64,000 bases of DNA from JBCCCJ01 sp039029315 (GCA_039029315.1 JBCCGK010000051.1:1-64000), one strand, 5' to 3'; positions 17,214-27,000 are shown, counted from the stretch's first letter. The notes: generated from the sequence alone by a model not told the origin. A program made the numbers and translations.

Positions 17214-19886
17214 ATGATGATTAATTCTCAAACCATACCAATGAACACTACTATTTCTCCCCTACTCCATCGAATCCTCTTTGTCATGGTTTCGATCCTG
17301 GTAGTAGCATCCTGTCAACAACCTCCTACAGATCCTCGTGTCTCAGATGATGAGAAAGACCGAGGCATTGTCCTCAAAGGAGAACAACTCAACCTTCAAG
17401 CCGGATTTAAGGCAGAACTCCTCTACAGTCCAAGCGAAGAAGGCATGGGGTCCTGGGTCTCTCTCAATAAAGATGAACAAGGGAGACTGATCGCTTCGGA
17501 CCAATATGGAGGGCTATACCGCATCACGCCTCCTCCTATTGGAGATCCTTCAGCCACGATCCAGGTAGATTCTATGAAGATCCCGCTCGGTCATGCCCAT
17601 GGCCTATTGTGGGCATATAATAGCTTGTACGTTGTGGTGAATGCCGATGAGGGGAAAGGAATTGAAGGAAATTCCAGTGGGTTCTATCGCGTATTTGACA
17701 GTGATGGAGATGGAGAACTCGATGATTTTCAGCATCTCAAGACTTTCGATGGGCATGGCGAGCACGGCCCACATGCCGTGATTCCCAGCCCAGATAACAA
17801 GTTTCTTTATGTCCTTGGGGGCAACCATACAGAATTGCCAGAAAACTATACCTCCAGAATCCCAAGTTGGGACACAGATAATCTGATGCCGACCATCCCC
17901 GACCCAAGGGGCCATGCTATCCATCGCCCCCCTCCGGGAACATGGATTGCCAGAACCGATTCTGTGGGGAGTTTCTGGGAAATCGTCAGCGTGGGATATC
18001 GAAATCCATTCGACATTACCTTCAATGAACATGGGGAACTCCTCACCTTTGATTCTGATATGGAATGGGATCTCGGTATGCCCTGGTACAGACCTGTCCG
18101 CGTCTGTCATGTAACGAGTGGAAGTGAATATGGATGGAGAAAGGGATCAGGCAAATGGCCAGAATATTATCCAGACAATCTCCCCCCCATCGCCAATATT
18201 GGTCAAGGCTGTCCGACTGGCGTAATCATTGGGACAGGAGCTGCCTATCCAGCCAAGTTCCAGCATGGACTCTTCGTATTCGACTGGAGCTTTGGCACCA
18301 TGTACTTCGTGAATCTTGAAGAGGATGGCAGTACCTATCAGGGCGAGGTGGAAGAATTTCTGTCCGGCGTCCCGCTTCCGTTGACAGATGGAGTGATTGG
18401 AGACGATGGCGCCATGTACTTTGCTACTGGTGGCCGCAGACTGGCATCTGGTCTTTATCGGATTACGTATACGGGAAGTGAGGATACCAGCCCTGCCCCT
18501 CTGCCCTCTTCTCAGCAAAAAGCCAGAGACATCAGAAGGGAAATGGAAGCCCTGCATGGAAATCCAGATCCTTCAGCCCTCGCTGATATCTGGGTCAACC
18601 TCAGTCATAAAGACCGCTTCATTCGCTTCGCAGCCCGCACTGCACTTGAAGGCCTCCCCGTCTCATCCTGGATGGGACGCCTCGCCAAAGAGCGTCATCC
18701 ACACGCACTCACAGAAGCTGCAATCGCCCTCGCGCATCAGGGAAGTTCTTCCGATCGGGACATGGCCATGAATGCATTGAATAAAGTTTCCTGGTCTTCC
18801 CTCAACGAAGCAGGGCAGCTTGCCCTCTTGCGTGCCTATGGATTGGTGGCGATCAGATTAGGAGAGCCGGAAGGCACACAAAAAAATCAGCTCATCAAGA
18901 AATTGGATGCTGCCTATCCGGCCAGCACAGCTCCCCTTAACCGAGAGCTAGCCTATCTCCTCTCTGCCCTGAATGCCCCTAGTGTGATCGACAAGACGCT
19001 CGGATTGATGAAAGCTACAGATACCGGAAAAGAACATGCCATGACGATTTCTGAAGCACTGGCAGAGCGGAGCGACAGATATGGCAAGGATGTCATCAAT
19101 ATGTTGAAGAATATGCCTCCCACTCAAGAAATTGCCTATGCTCTTGCCCTGAGTCAGGTGACAGAAGGATGGACGAAGGACTCACGAGAAGAATATTTCC
19201 AGTGGTTTTTTGAAGCGCTTGGAAAGGAAGGAGGCATGAGCTATCGCGGTTTCATTGATGCCATCAGAAATGAAGCCATGAAGAACATACCCGAAGACGA
19301 AAAGGAATTTATCGCCGAGTTATCCGGGCAATTTGAACCCAAGGATCTCCTGGCTGATCTTCCCAAACCCAAAGGTCCCGGAAAAGCTTATAATCCAAGA
19401 GAGGTGCGCTCGCTTTGGTCAGATGCCTTGAAAGCAGAAAAAGTGCGCGATTTTGCTCATGGAAAAGAGATGTTCGCAGCAACTCTATGTGCCTCCTGCC
19501 ATACGATGCGGGGAGAGGGAAATCCTATCGGACCTGACTTGACTCAGATCGGAACTCGTTTTTCTGTCTACGATCTGGCATTGGCCATGACCTCTCCCAG
19601 TGTGGAAATCTCAGATCAATATGCTTACACTGCATTTACACTCTCTGACGGCAGTCTGCGGGTAGGTAGAGTGGTTGAAGAGGATGAATCCATCATCCGT
19701 ATTTGTGCCAATCCATACACGCCAGATCAGTTGACAGATATTGCTGTGAGTGATGTGAGCAAACGAGAACCCTCAAAGGTATCTCCTATGCCTCCCGGCT
19801 TGATTTATAGTTTGAATGAGGAAGAATTGCTCGACCTGATTGCATATCTGATTGCGGGAGGAGACGCAGAGCATGAGTATTTCTAG
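17214..19886 (+). CDS. Haem-binding dehydrogenase-like lipoprotein, 890 aa
   Basis: A large envelope protein with a lipoprotein signal (VVASC-Q, cysteine near residue 34). The N-terminal two thirds resemble a soluble glucose/sorbosone dehydrogenase propeller (about 50-430), a helical HEAT-like part follows (about 440-720), and the C terminus (about 735-890) is a haem-c domain of the Planctomycetes/Verrucomicrobia type: CASCH at 759-763 with an axial Met at about 859 in SPMPPGL. It may oxidise a sugar outside the cytoplasm. The start could also be the ATG at 17241. It stands after a terminator, so it has its own promoter, and ends at a hairpin terminator. Confidence 0.85.
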   Translation: MMINSQTIPMNTTISPLLHRILFVMVSILVVASCQQPPTDPRVSDDEKDRGIVLKGEQLNLQAGFKAELLYSPSEEGMGSWVSLNKDEQGRLIASDQYGGLYRITPPPIGDPSATIQVDSMKIPLGHAHGLLWAYNSLYVVVNADEGKGIEGNSSGFYRVFDSDGDGELDDFQHLKTFDGHGEHGPHAVIPSPDNKFLYVLGGNHTELPENYTSRIPSWDTDNLMPTIPDPRGHAIHRPPPGTWIARTDSVGSFWEIVSVGYRNPFDITFNEHGELLTFDSDMEWDLGMPWYRPVRVCHVTSGSEYGWRKGSGKWPEYYPDNLPPIANIGQGCPTGVIIGTGAAYPAKFQHGLFVFDWSFGTMYFVNLEEDGSTYQGEVEEFLSGVPLPLTDGVIGDDGAMYFATGGRRLASGLYRITYTGSEDTSPAPLPSSQQKARDIRREMEALHGNPDPSALADIWVNLSHKDRFIRFAARTALEGLPVSSWMGRLAKERHPHALTEAAIALAHQGSSSDRDMAMNALNKVSWSSLNEAGQLALLRAYGLVAIRLGEPEGTQKNQLIKKLDAAYPASTAPLNRELAYLLSALNAPSVIDKTLGLMKATDTGKEHAMTISEALAERSDRYGKDVINMLKNMPPTQEIAYALALSQVTEGWTKDSREEYFQWFFEALGKEGGMSYRGFIDAIRNEAMKNIPEDEKEFIAELSGQFEPKDLLADLPKPKGPGKAYNPREVRSLWSDALKAEKVRDFAHGKEMFAATLCASCHTMRGEGNPIGPDLTQIGTRFSVYDLALAMTSPSVEISDQYAYTAFTLSDGSLRVGRVVEEDESIIRICANPYTPDQLTDIAVSDVSKREPSKVSPMPPGLIYSLNEEELLDLIAYLIAGGDAEHEYF

Positions 19887-19926
19887 GATATTTCATTGAT
19901 CATTTCTCCTCAGACCATCTCATCGA

Positions 19927-19965
19927 AGAGCTGTAAGGCAGAGAATGCCTTGCAGCTCTCTTTTT
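19927..19965 (+). terminator. Intrinsic terminator after the haem-binding gene
   Basis: A 14-bp stem with one wobble, AGAGCTGTAAGGCA (19927-19940) with TGCCTTGCAGCTCT (19946-19959) around a 5-base loop, then CTTTTT. It faces plus-strand transcription; pdxJ on the other strand has no T-run here. Confidence 0.88.
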
Positions 19966-19969
19966 GGAT

Positions 19970-20686
19970 TTACTTCCCCAAAGCTCGCTGATACCGCCTG
20001 ATGGTCTCCTCTAATCCGAGATATAGTGCTTCAGAGATCAGGGCATGGCCGATCGACACTTCCTTTAGCATCGGCAAATGCTGGGCAAACCAGGCAAGAT
20101 TCTCCTGACTCAAATCATGTCCGGCATTTACTTCCAATCCAATCTCATGTGCATAAGCGGCCGCCCTGGCAAAAGGAGCTATAGCTGCCTGACGATCCAG
20201 TGGATACCGACTCGCATAGGCTTCAGTATACAATTCAATCCTGTCAGTCCCAATCTCTTTGGCCATACCAATCTGATCCAGGTCTGTCTCAATGAAGATC
20301 GACGTACGAACACCCGCGGCCTGAAGGCGAAGAATGATGTCCAACAAAAAATGCTTGTGTTGGATGGTATCCCAGCCAGCATTGGAAGTCAGGACACCAG
20401 GAGGATCAGGCACCAAGGTGCACTGTGCAGGCTTCACCTCCTCAATCATCTGTAAAAAGCTTTCCGATGGATATCCTTCAACATTGAACTCCACATCCAG
20501 AATTGGGGCCAGATCATAGATATCCTGTCTTCGGGCATGACGCTCATCCGGACGTGGATGGAGGGTGATTCCATCTGCTCCAAAACGGACACAGTCTTTT
20601 GCTACTTGTGCCAAATGAGGAACATTGTGTCCCCGGCTGTTACGCACAAGTGCGACTTTATTGAGATTTACGCTTAACTGTACCAA
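19970..20686 (-). CDS. pdxJ: Pyridoxine 5'-phosphate synthase PdxJ
   Basis: Condenses 1-deoxyxylulose 5-phosphate with 3-amino-2-oxopropyl phosphate in de novo vitamin B6 synthesis, cytoplasmic. The sequence follows PdxJ throughout: LSVNLNKVALVRNSRG (4-19), HPRPDERHAR (43-52), the catalytic Glu in FNVEGYPS, and NAGHDLS near residue 193. It begins at a TTG codon at 20686; no ATG exists in frame upstream, and the alignment to other PdxJ proteins starts exactly there. At 238 residues it has the normal length. It is apparently a single gene. Confidence 0.95.
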   Translation of the reverse strand: MVQLSVNLNKVALVRNSRGHNVPHLAQVAKDCVRFGADGITLHPRPDERHARRQDIYDLAPILDVEFNVEGYPSESFLQMIEEVKPAQCTLVPDPPGVLTSNAGWDTIQHKHFLLDIILRLQAAGVRTSIFIETDLDQIGMAKEIGTDRIELYTEAYASRYPLDRQAAIAPFARAAAYAHEIGLEVNAGHDLSQENLAWFAQHLPMLKEVSIGHALISEALYLGLEETIRRYQRALGK

Positions 20687-20884
20687 AATAAAACTCTTGA
20701 ATGGTGGACAATAGCTGCTAGAGAAACAATCATCTTAACAAAAATCCCAAGGGGTTCCACAACTCGCATTCCTCCTATCCCCGGATCTGTTTATGGTAAT
20801 ATATCCTTCTGGAATCACCGATTCGACTAGACAACGGGAATCAATCGCTATTCTTCTTGTTCACGATCATAACTCGCAAGGTAC

Positions 20885-20910
20885 AAAAAAGGCGGGCTAT
20901 TCAGCCCGCC
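20885..20910 (-). terminator. Intrinsic terminator of the HtrA gene
   Basis: On the minus strand GGCGGGCT (20910-20903) pairs with AGCCCGCC (20898-20891) around a 4-base loop, followed by six T (20890-20885). It lies 30 bases after the stop codon at 20940. Confidence 0.92.
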
Positions 20911-20939
20911 AGAGTAAAAGATATTTTTTTGAAGGGCTG

Positions 20940-22439
20940 CTACCAGCCGAAACTATATGAGGCGATCATTCCTTTGGAGTATAGTCCCTTGATGGTGATA
21001 TATTCCCCAGAAGCTTTGAGCGCTTCCTCCAGCTCATCCAGATCCTTGATTTCTTTCCCATCCACTTCTGTAATCACAAATCCATCCTGGATCCCTCCTT
21101 TGGCCATTTTATCTCCTGCAACATTCACCATGACGCCTTTTTCAATATCCAATCTCAGATATTCTTCTTCTGACAATGGTCTGAAGACACTTCCTTTATA
21201 GTCCAGTTCTCTAGGTGATTCATCAGAAGCGAGGAAGCTGTTTCTGGTAATTTGTTTGAGGACCACGACAAATTCCTTTTCGGTCTCTCCTCTAAAGGCC
21301 TTAACTCGTATCCGGTCTCCAGGTCGGTATCGACTTACCTGCTCCTGAAGTTCAGAAGAGCTGTTAACTTCTTTTCCATTCACAGAGACAATCACATCTC
21401 CCTTGATAATTCCTGCTTCGGCTGCCCCTAGGTCTTCATTGACCTGGCTTACATAGGCTCCTTTGAGGACGCTGAGATTAAAGCGTTCAGCCAGGGTCGC
21501 GTCTACGGGCTGAATCGATACTCCCAGGAATCCGCGCCGCACTTCCCCGAAGGCCAGCAAATCTTCCATGACTTTTCTGGCAATGGTGGCAGGAATAGCA
21601 AATGAGTAGCCCGCATAATAGCCTGTTCGAGAGGCGATTGCTGTATTTATTCCAATGAGATCCCCATGAATATTGACCAATGCGCCCCCACTATTGCCTT
21701 TGTTTACAGCTGCATCTGTCTGAATAAATGATTCGATGGCAAATTCCGAATCTGCTCGCAACAAATTGATGTTTCTGCCTTTCGCACTCACAATTCCTGC
21801 TGTTACTGTTGAGGTAAGATCCATGGGATTGCCAACTGCAAGTACCCATTGCCCAACCTTCACTTCATCCGAATTACCAAAGGACAAGTGAGGCAGGTCC
21901 GCGGCATCGAGTTTCAGCAAAGCCAGATCTGTTGCCACATCTGTTCCGATGACACGCGCTGTAAATGTCCTGTTATCATACAGCGTTACTTCCACTTTAT
22001 CGGCCTCATCTATTACATGATTATTGGTCGCGATATATCCGTCAGGAGAGATCAGTACCCCTGAGCCTGAAGCCATTCCTTGAGGATTGTTATCCAGATC
22101 ATCTTCAAAATAATCTTTGAAAGGATTGCTGAAGAAATCTGTTTCTCTATTGTTCCTTCTCACTTCATATCGAGACTTGATATGAACCACCGCCGGGCGG
22201 GCTATCTCGGATGCAACAACAAAATCCATCGTAGCATCTGTCAGACTTTCCGACCGTTTTGGTTGAGGAGGCACCTCTACTTCTGTATAACTTGAGAAAG
22301 TGGTTGGTAATGCCGGTTGGGGCAGGTACACATAGTCTTTCTCAAAAAAATTCGCATAAATTCCGGCACCAATTCCAGAACCAAGCAACACTAACAAGAA
22401 GCCTAAGCCTAACAGGATACTTAGTTTTTTTGTGTTCAT
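20940..22439 (-). CDS. HtrA/Deg-family serine protease, 499 aa
   Basis: A periplasmic heat-shock-type serine protease and chaperone that degrades misfolded envelope proteins. A single N-terminal membrane segment (about 7-28) could be a signal or an anchor. The protease domain holds the full triad His141 (TNNHV), Asp171 (TDLALLKL) and Ser250 (GNSGGALV). Two PDZ domains follow (about 290-385 and 400-495). The start ATG at 22439 fits. A TTTGG/TAAATTGA pair lies upstream but is weak. A terminator follows the gene. It is a single gene, the usual arrangement for htrA in this phylum. Confidence 0.94.
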   Translation of the reverse strand: MNTKKLSILLGLGFLLVLLGSGIGAGIYANFFEKDYVYLPQPALPTTFSSYTEVEVPPQPKRSESLTDATMDFVVASEIARPAVVHIKSRYEVRRNNRETDFFSNPFKDYFEDDLDNNPQGMASGSGVLISPDGYIATNNHVIDEADKVEVTLYDNRTFTARVIGTDVATDLALLKLDAADLPHLSFGNSDEVKVGQWVLAVGNPMDLTSTVTAGIVSAKGRNINLLRADSEFAIESFIQTDAAVNKGNSGGALVNIHGDLIGINTAIASRTGYYAGYSFAIPATIARKVMEDLLAFGEVRRGFLGVSIQPVDATLAERFNLSVLKGAYVSQVNEDLGAAEAGIIKGDVIVSVNGKEVNSSSELQEQVSRYRPGDRIRVKAFRGETEKEFVVVLKQITRNSFLASDESPRELDYKGSVFRPLSEEEYLRLDIEKGVMVNVAGDKMAKGGIQDGFVITEVDGKEIKDLDELEEALKASGEYITIKGLYSKGMIASYSFGW

Positions 22440-22586
22440 AATACATTTGTAAGCAGGTTCGCAGGATGTTTTTTCCTACCTGTAATACTCAATTTACAGA
22501 CAAGAGGTTAAACACCCAAATGAAAAAACGCATCTTTGGCACAACATTCTACGTAAAAAACTCATAAATCACGATAATCTTAACAC

Positions 22587-23852
22587 ATGCAGCAATTATT
22601 TCATACTCAACGGCTCGCTGAGCTGCAAGACCTGTTAGCAGAAGGAGATCTCAGTCGACTTAGCAGACGTTTACTGGATTTTCTCGCCGATGTCCCTGCT
22701 GGTGAACAAATTCGGGGAGAAGCCATCGCCCTCCGTGCGGCCTACAATGCTCATATTTCTCGGGAACAAGCTGACAGATCTACTGAAGAACTTGCTCGTC
22801 TCCATCATCAAGCCAATGATTTGATTGCATTTTTGCAGGAACAGTTAAGTGAAGACAATGCTGATAGTCTCTCAACTGGTGATAGCTGGCTGACAGAAGA
22901 AGTATTGGATCAGGTAGAGCTACGGGACAATAGCATTGTGTTTGATGGCAAAAAAATCAGCAAACGCTTTGTCACACCCAAACATACCTTCGAGCTTCCG
23001 AATCTAGACCTCCAACTCAGACTCGGAGAGATCACTGGTATAGTAGGAGAAAATGGAAATGGTAAAACGACATTGCTTCGGATTGTTGCCGGTGAATTGA
23101 GCGTGAGTAGTGGAACGGTTGCCTATCCCTGGTTTCCTGTACAAACAGGAGATTGGTACCGAATCAAGCAACACATTGCCTTCATTCCTCAACACCTCCC
23201 TGCCTGGCAAGGATATCTGAAACAGAATCTCCACTTCGCTGCAGCTATTCACGGAATCAAAGGCCATCAAAATGAAACCCTGGTAGAATTTGTGATTCAC
23301 CGCCTGGGCTTGACGAAATATGAAGACGCGCTATGGAGTGAGATCTCCAGCGGGTTCAAGCTTCGCTTCGAACTGGCTCGCGCCTTGGTCCGTCGTCCAC
23401 ATCTGTTGATCATTGATGAGCCGCTCGCCAATCTGGATATCAATACCCAGGAAGTATTTTTGCAGGATCTGAAATATTTGGCAAAATCCGTTCATCATCC
23501 GATGGCCATTTTGCTCAGTTCTCAACATCTTCATGAACTCGAAACGATTGCTGACAACATCATTTTTATCAAAAATGGGGAAGCGCTTTACAATGGAAGC
23601 ATGAAAGATTTTGGGCAGGATCGCCAGGAAAACATCTTTGAATTAAGCACCACAACCGAAAAAACTATTCTCAAGGAAGCACTTTCTCAATTGGAGGGTG
23701 TCACTATAGAAGATCGAGGGACTGCTCAGATTATTCGTACCCCCATTGACCTGGAAGGAAATGTCATTTTGGGAGCTTTGGTAAGTGCACAGGTACAAAT
23801 TGGGTATTTTCGAGATATCAGTACTTCAACGCTTAAGTTATTTCGAGAATAA
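22587..23852 (+). CDS. ABC transporter ATP-binding protein with N-terminal helical extension, 421 aa
   Basis: The ATPase of an ABC system. Residues 1-115 form an extra helical domain not found in ordinary ABC ATPases. The nucleotide-binding domain follows (about 120-345): Walker A GENGNGKT (154-161), Q-loop at 202, a non-standard signature ISSGF (253-257) in place of LSGGQ, Walker B LLIIDE (273-278) and switch His314. A short regulatory-like tail completes it. The next genes encode an eight-helix membrane protein (gap 89 bases) and an Omp85-family barrel, so this ATPase may drive transport across both membranes. The function of the N-terminal extension is unknown. Confidence 0.88.
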   Translation: MQQLFHTQRLAELQDLLAEGDLSRLSRRLLDFLADVPAGEQIRGEAIALRAAYNAHISREQADRSTEELARLHHQANDLIAFLQEQLSEDNADSLSTGDSWLTEEVLDQVELRDNSIVFDGKKISKRFVTPKHTFELPNLDLQLRLGEITGIVGENGNGKTTLLRIVAGELSVSSGTVAYPWFPVQTGDWYRIKQHIAFIPQHLPAWQGYLKQNLHFAAAIHGIKGHQNETLVEFVIHRLGLTKYEDALWSEISSGFKLRFELARALVRRPHLLIIDEPLANLDINTQEVFLQDLKYLAKSVHHPMAILLSSQHLHELETIADNIIFIKNGEALYNGSMKDFGQDRQENIFELSTTTEKTILKEALSQLEGVTIEDRGTAQIIRTPIDLEGNVILGALVSAQVQIGYFRDISTSTLKLFRE

Positions 23853-23941
23853 TCGTTTTCTCCCTTCCACATCTTTGTGTATATTTAGTAGCGTAAATTC
23901 AGACGTACTATATTTCTTTCTTTCACAACCACTTCAATCCT

Positions 23942-25207
23942 ATGTTGCGAAGACTTGAATTCCTTGTTCCGCCTCTTCTCAAGAGAATTGACAGACAACT
24001 CCTGTTGCATCGTCCAGGCCTTTGGGCGACCAGATTACACTATGTTGCCTTCTATGGGAGCATCCTCTCCTTGTTAATGGGACTGTATACACTCATTCGT
24101 CCTATCAGCCTCCATAGTGTGCCCAATCCTGAAAACTACTTTGCTCTCCTGCTGTTGCCTGTAGCAGTTGGATTTGGGCTATGGGTCTATCATCTTACTT
24201 TTTTTCGTCTGGAACAATTTCAGGGAAAGAACTGGCGACTCAACAGTCTCAGGGATGAGTTGCTTCATTTGGGAGTTCTGGCATCATTGATCAGCATTCC
24301 GCTGATGTATGGCTACCAACTAAGCAACAGGATTGATCAAACAATTACAGAAAGTGAGTTGGCCCGAGATATTAATACCCTGAAAGTTGGAAGTCAGTTG
24401 TTTAAGTACGGGGTTCAATCTCCCAATGACTATCGGTTTACCAATATGGAGTGGTATACGACGCTTCACTATGGATTGGAAGGAGAATATTTTGAATATG
24501 AGGTGATCCAGAAAAACCTCCCCTACTCTTCTTGTAAAAACCGACAACTGATCGAGGAATTTCTGTTTGTCTTTGCCAAGTACACTGATTTTACAATCCC
24601 ATTATCTTCATACGAGATTCTCGAAGCTTATCGAGATGAGCAGCCACTTCAGATTGCTGACTTTGCTATGTATGAGCAGATGTTGAGGGAAAATATTTCC
24701 AACCTCGCTCAAGCAAAAACGCGATCATTCGCTATCATGGATGCGGATTTTCTCAAGTCCCTTGTGTTCATTTGCTTTATGCTCTGGCTGGGATTACAAG
24801 CCTTTCTCAAAACTAACTGGAAAAGCTTCCTTGGTGCGCTGATTGTCGGTGGCCTATGGTCATTGAGCATCGCTCTGACAGCCTCTATCCTGGATGCGAG
24901 CTTTCATATTTATCCAGAAAAGTTTGTCTTCATGCTCATGATGGCAGGTCTTGGATTCTTCCTCTATCAAGGATATCGACAAAAGAATACCAAACGCACG
25001 CATCAGTGGAAGGTCATCTCTCTGACTCTTGGGACGCTTATGCTTCCATTTGCTCCATTGATTATTGGCTCTTTCATTGATTCCAATATTTATGGCGATG
25101 CCTGGTTCAACATTTTGTTTGCAGGAATGGGCGTTTCCTTTATTACCTGGAATCTGACGCTTCGATCTCGATTTGTAGATTTGATGGCATCACCCAAAGA
25201 GAATTGA
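23942..25207 (+). CDS. Polytopic membrane protein, putative permease of the ABC/Omp85 unit, 421 aa
   Basis: I do not recognise a named family. Hydrophobic segments lie at about 34-53, 66-87, 108-125, 270-287, 293-316, 328-345, 356-376 and 385-403, so three helices are followed by a soluble loop of about 140 residues (127-268), then five helices. The loop is probably periplasmic. Such a layout, next to an ABC ATPase that has no other partner here, points to the permease subunit. The last four bases overlap the start of the Omp85 gene, so the three genes are probably translationally coupled. The helix arrangement is not the common six-helix ABC-2 pattern. Confidence 0.72.
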   Translation: MLRRLEFLVPPLLKRIDRQLLLHRPGLWATRLHYVAFYGSILSLLMGLYTLIRPISLHSVPNPENYFALLLLPVAVGFGLWVYHLTFFRLEQFQGKNWRLNSLRDELLHLGVLASLISIPLMYGYQLSNRIDQTITESELARDINTLKVGSQLFKYGVQSPNDYRFTNMEWYTTLHYGLEGEYFEYEVIQKNLPYSSCKNRQLIEEFLFVFAKYTDFTIPLSSYEILEAYRDEQPLQIADFAMYEQMLRENISNLAQAKTRSFAIMDADFLKSLVFICFMLWLGLQAFLKTNWKSFLGALIVGGLWSLSIALTASILDASFHIYPEKFVFMLMMAGLGFFLYQGYRQKNTKRTHQWKVISLTLGTLMLPFAPLIIGSFIDSNIYGDAWFNILFAGMGVSFITWNLTLRSRFVDLMASPKEN

Positions 25208-27000
25208 TTCTTTCTGTATTTTCATACAAATTAATCCTTGCTACCCCATCAATCCGTTTGGTGGGGTATGCCTTTTGGAGTAGTTTGTTGTGTTTGGGGT
25301 GGAATGTCGGACTGACCCAGTCTATACAGATTAGTGGATTGCATTCAGCCAAACAGCTCAAGCAATTGGAACAAGCCTGGAGTCAGATTGAGGATTCTGC
25401 CAGCCTGCAACAAGCAGCAGATATCCATATCCTGACTCTCCACCAAAGAGGATTTTTGGAGGCGAAACTCATCGCGATCCAAGCTCATCTCCAAGCCTGG
25501 AAAGTTCAGTTTCAACAAGGGCCTCATTACCTCTATCGCACCATTGAGTTGGAAGGACTCACGCCCCTCTATAGTCAAAAAACTGAATTGGACCGATTGG
25601 CTGACAAACATGCCCCTGTCAATTGGGATGATCTGGAACAGCGGTTGAACAGTTGCCTACAATTGTTTCAGGAAGAAGGGTATCCTTTTGCCAGTTTTCG
25701 GGAATTGGCAGTAAATTATGAAGCCTCAGGCCAGGACAGTATATGGGTAGATGTCCACTATCTCTTTGATGCTGGCCCTTTGACCCATATAGACAGTATC
25801 GACATCACAGGCAATCATCGGGAGCGCGATCCATTCATCTATAGCTTGATCCGGCTCAAACCTGGAGATTTGTACAATCAAAAAACCATTGCAGCCATTC
25901 CCGGCATCCTGAATAATTCCATTTATTATCAAAATGTCTCGCCAGCAAGGGTGGGATTTCACCCCAAGCGAGGAGCAAAAGTCATTCTTAATTTAGAACG
26001 CAAGCGAGCAGGAAAATTTGATTTGCTTTTGGGCTTACAGCCTCCTCAAAATAATACCCAACGGCTTGGATTTACAGGAACCATGGACATTGTTCTTGTG
26101 AGTCCTTTGCGGCAGGGCGAGTTGCTTGAATTTCGATTCGACTACCTGACAGCAGGTACGCAACAAACAGAGGCACGTCTGATCCTGCCTTACATCCTGA
26201 GAACCCCCCTGAAGATTGAGGGAAGTTTTGAGATGCAGAAGCAGGAAGAGGATTTTCTCAATCTGAATACAGAGGCGATGCTACTCTATGCGATCAACCC
26301 ATTTCTATCAGCCAGTTTTTTTGTCCGAACCAGAAATAGCCGCGTGTTGGATTCGACCCTCCGAGATACAAACAACAACTCTGCAAATCAGTTGGACGGC
26401 AATCGCCAATTGTTAGGTGCTGGCCTGGTGTATGAACAGCTGGATTATCGCAACAATCCCAGTCGTGGACTTGAAGCCCGTCTGGGATTGGCTATCGGCA
26501 GACGTACCATCCTCCCCAATCGGTTTATCTCACCCGAATTGTACGAGGGCAGGGATCTTGAGCAACCCATACGAGAAGCAGAGCTCAGTGTCAAATGGTA
26601 TCGCCAACTATTCAGACGACAAGTTCTTCATCTGGGGAATCATACATATTGGTTGGGGATGAAGGACTACTTGCGCAATGATCAGTTGCAAGTCGGAGGC
26701 AGCAAGAGCATCCGAGGATTCAATGAGAAATCATTTTTTACAAATTTTTATAGCTTTTTTACGGCTGAGTATCGCTTCCAACTGGAGCGTGATTCTTACC
26801 TCTTTCTCTTTGGAGATTATGCCTATCTCGAAGATCAGGTTCGAGAGGAAGTATTATTTCCTTATGGGGTAGGGCTCGGGATGAATTATGGAACGAAAGC
26901 AGGGATTATCTCCATTGTCTATGCGATCGGGAGTACCCGAGACATTCCATTTCAACCGTCAAGAGGACGAATCCACATCGGGATAGTGAATCAGTTTTGA
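25204..27000 (+). CDS. Omp85/TamA-like outer-membrane protein, 598 aa
   Basis: A POTRA-plus-barrel protein of the BamA/TamA superfamily. The signal peptide is likely the hydrophobic stretch ending in GLTQS (about residue 40). One or two POTRA-like domains (about 90-265) precede a beta-barrel (about 270-598). The barrel has the family's L6 motif IRGF at 503-506 and ends in Phe, as outer-membrane proteins usually do. It starts with TTG at 25204, overlapping the previous gene's TGA by four bases; no ATG precedes the signal peptide. Coupling to an ABC ATPase and a membrane protein is unusual for an Omp85 and suggests a translocation or efflux role. Confidence 0.82.
   Translation: MILSVFSYKLILATPSIRLVGYAFWSSLLCLGWNVGLTQSIQISGLHSAKQLKQLEQAWSQIEDSASLQQAADIHILTLHQRGFLEAKLIAIQAHLQAWKVQFQQGPHYLYRTIELEGLTPLYSQKTELDRLADKHAPVNWDDLEQRLNSCLQLFQEEGYPFASFRELAVNYEASGQDSIWVDVHYLFDAGPLTHIDSIDITGNHRERDPFIYSLIRLKPGDLYNQKTIAAIPGILNNSIYYQNVSPARVGFHPKRGAKVILNLERKRAGKFDLLLGLQPPQNNTQRLGFTGTMDIVLVSPLRQGELLEFRFDYLTAGTQQTEARLILPYILRTPLKIEGSFEMQKQEEDFLNLNTEAMLLYAINPFLSASFFVRTRNSRVLDSTLRDTNNNSANQLDGNRQLLGAGLVYEQLDYRNNPSRGLEARLGLAIGRRTILPNRFISPELYEGRDLEQPIREAELSVKWYRQLFRRQVLHLGNHTYWLGMKDYLRNDQLQVGGSKSIRGFNEKSFFTNFYSFFTAEYRFQLERDSYLFLFGDYAYLEDQVREEVLFPYGVGLGMNYGTKAGIISIVYAIGSTRDIPFQPSRGRIHIGIVNQF

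Noticed and set aside
22545..22562. TGGCAC-like motif before the ABC ATPase gene as a -24/-12 promoter
   Set aside because: The second half does not have TTGC at the right spacing.
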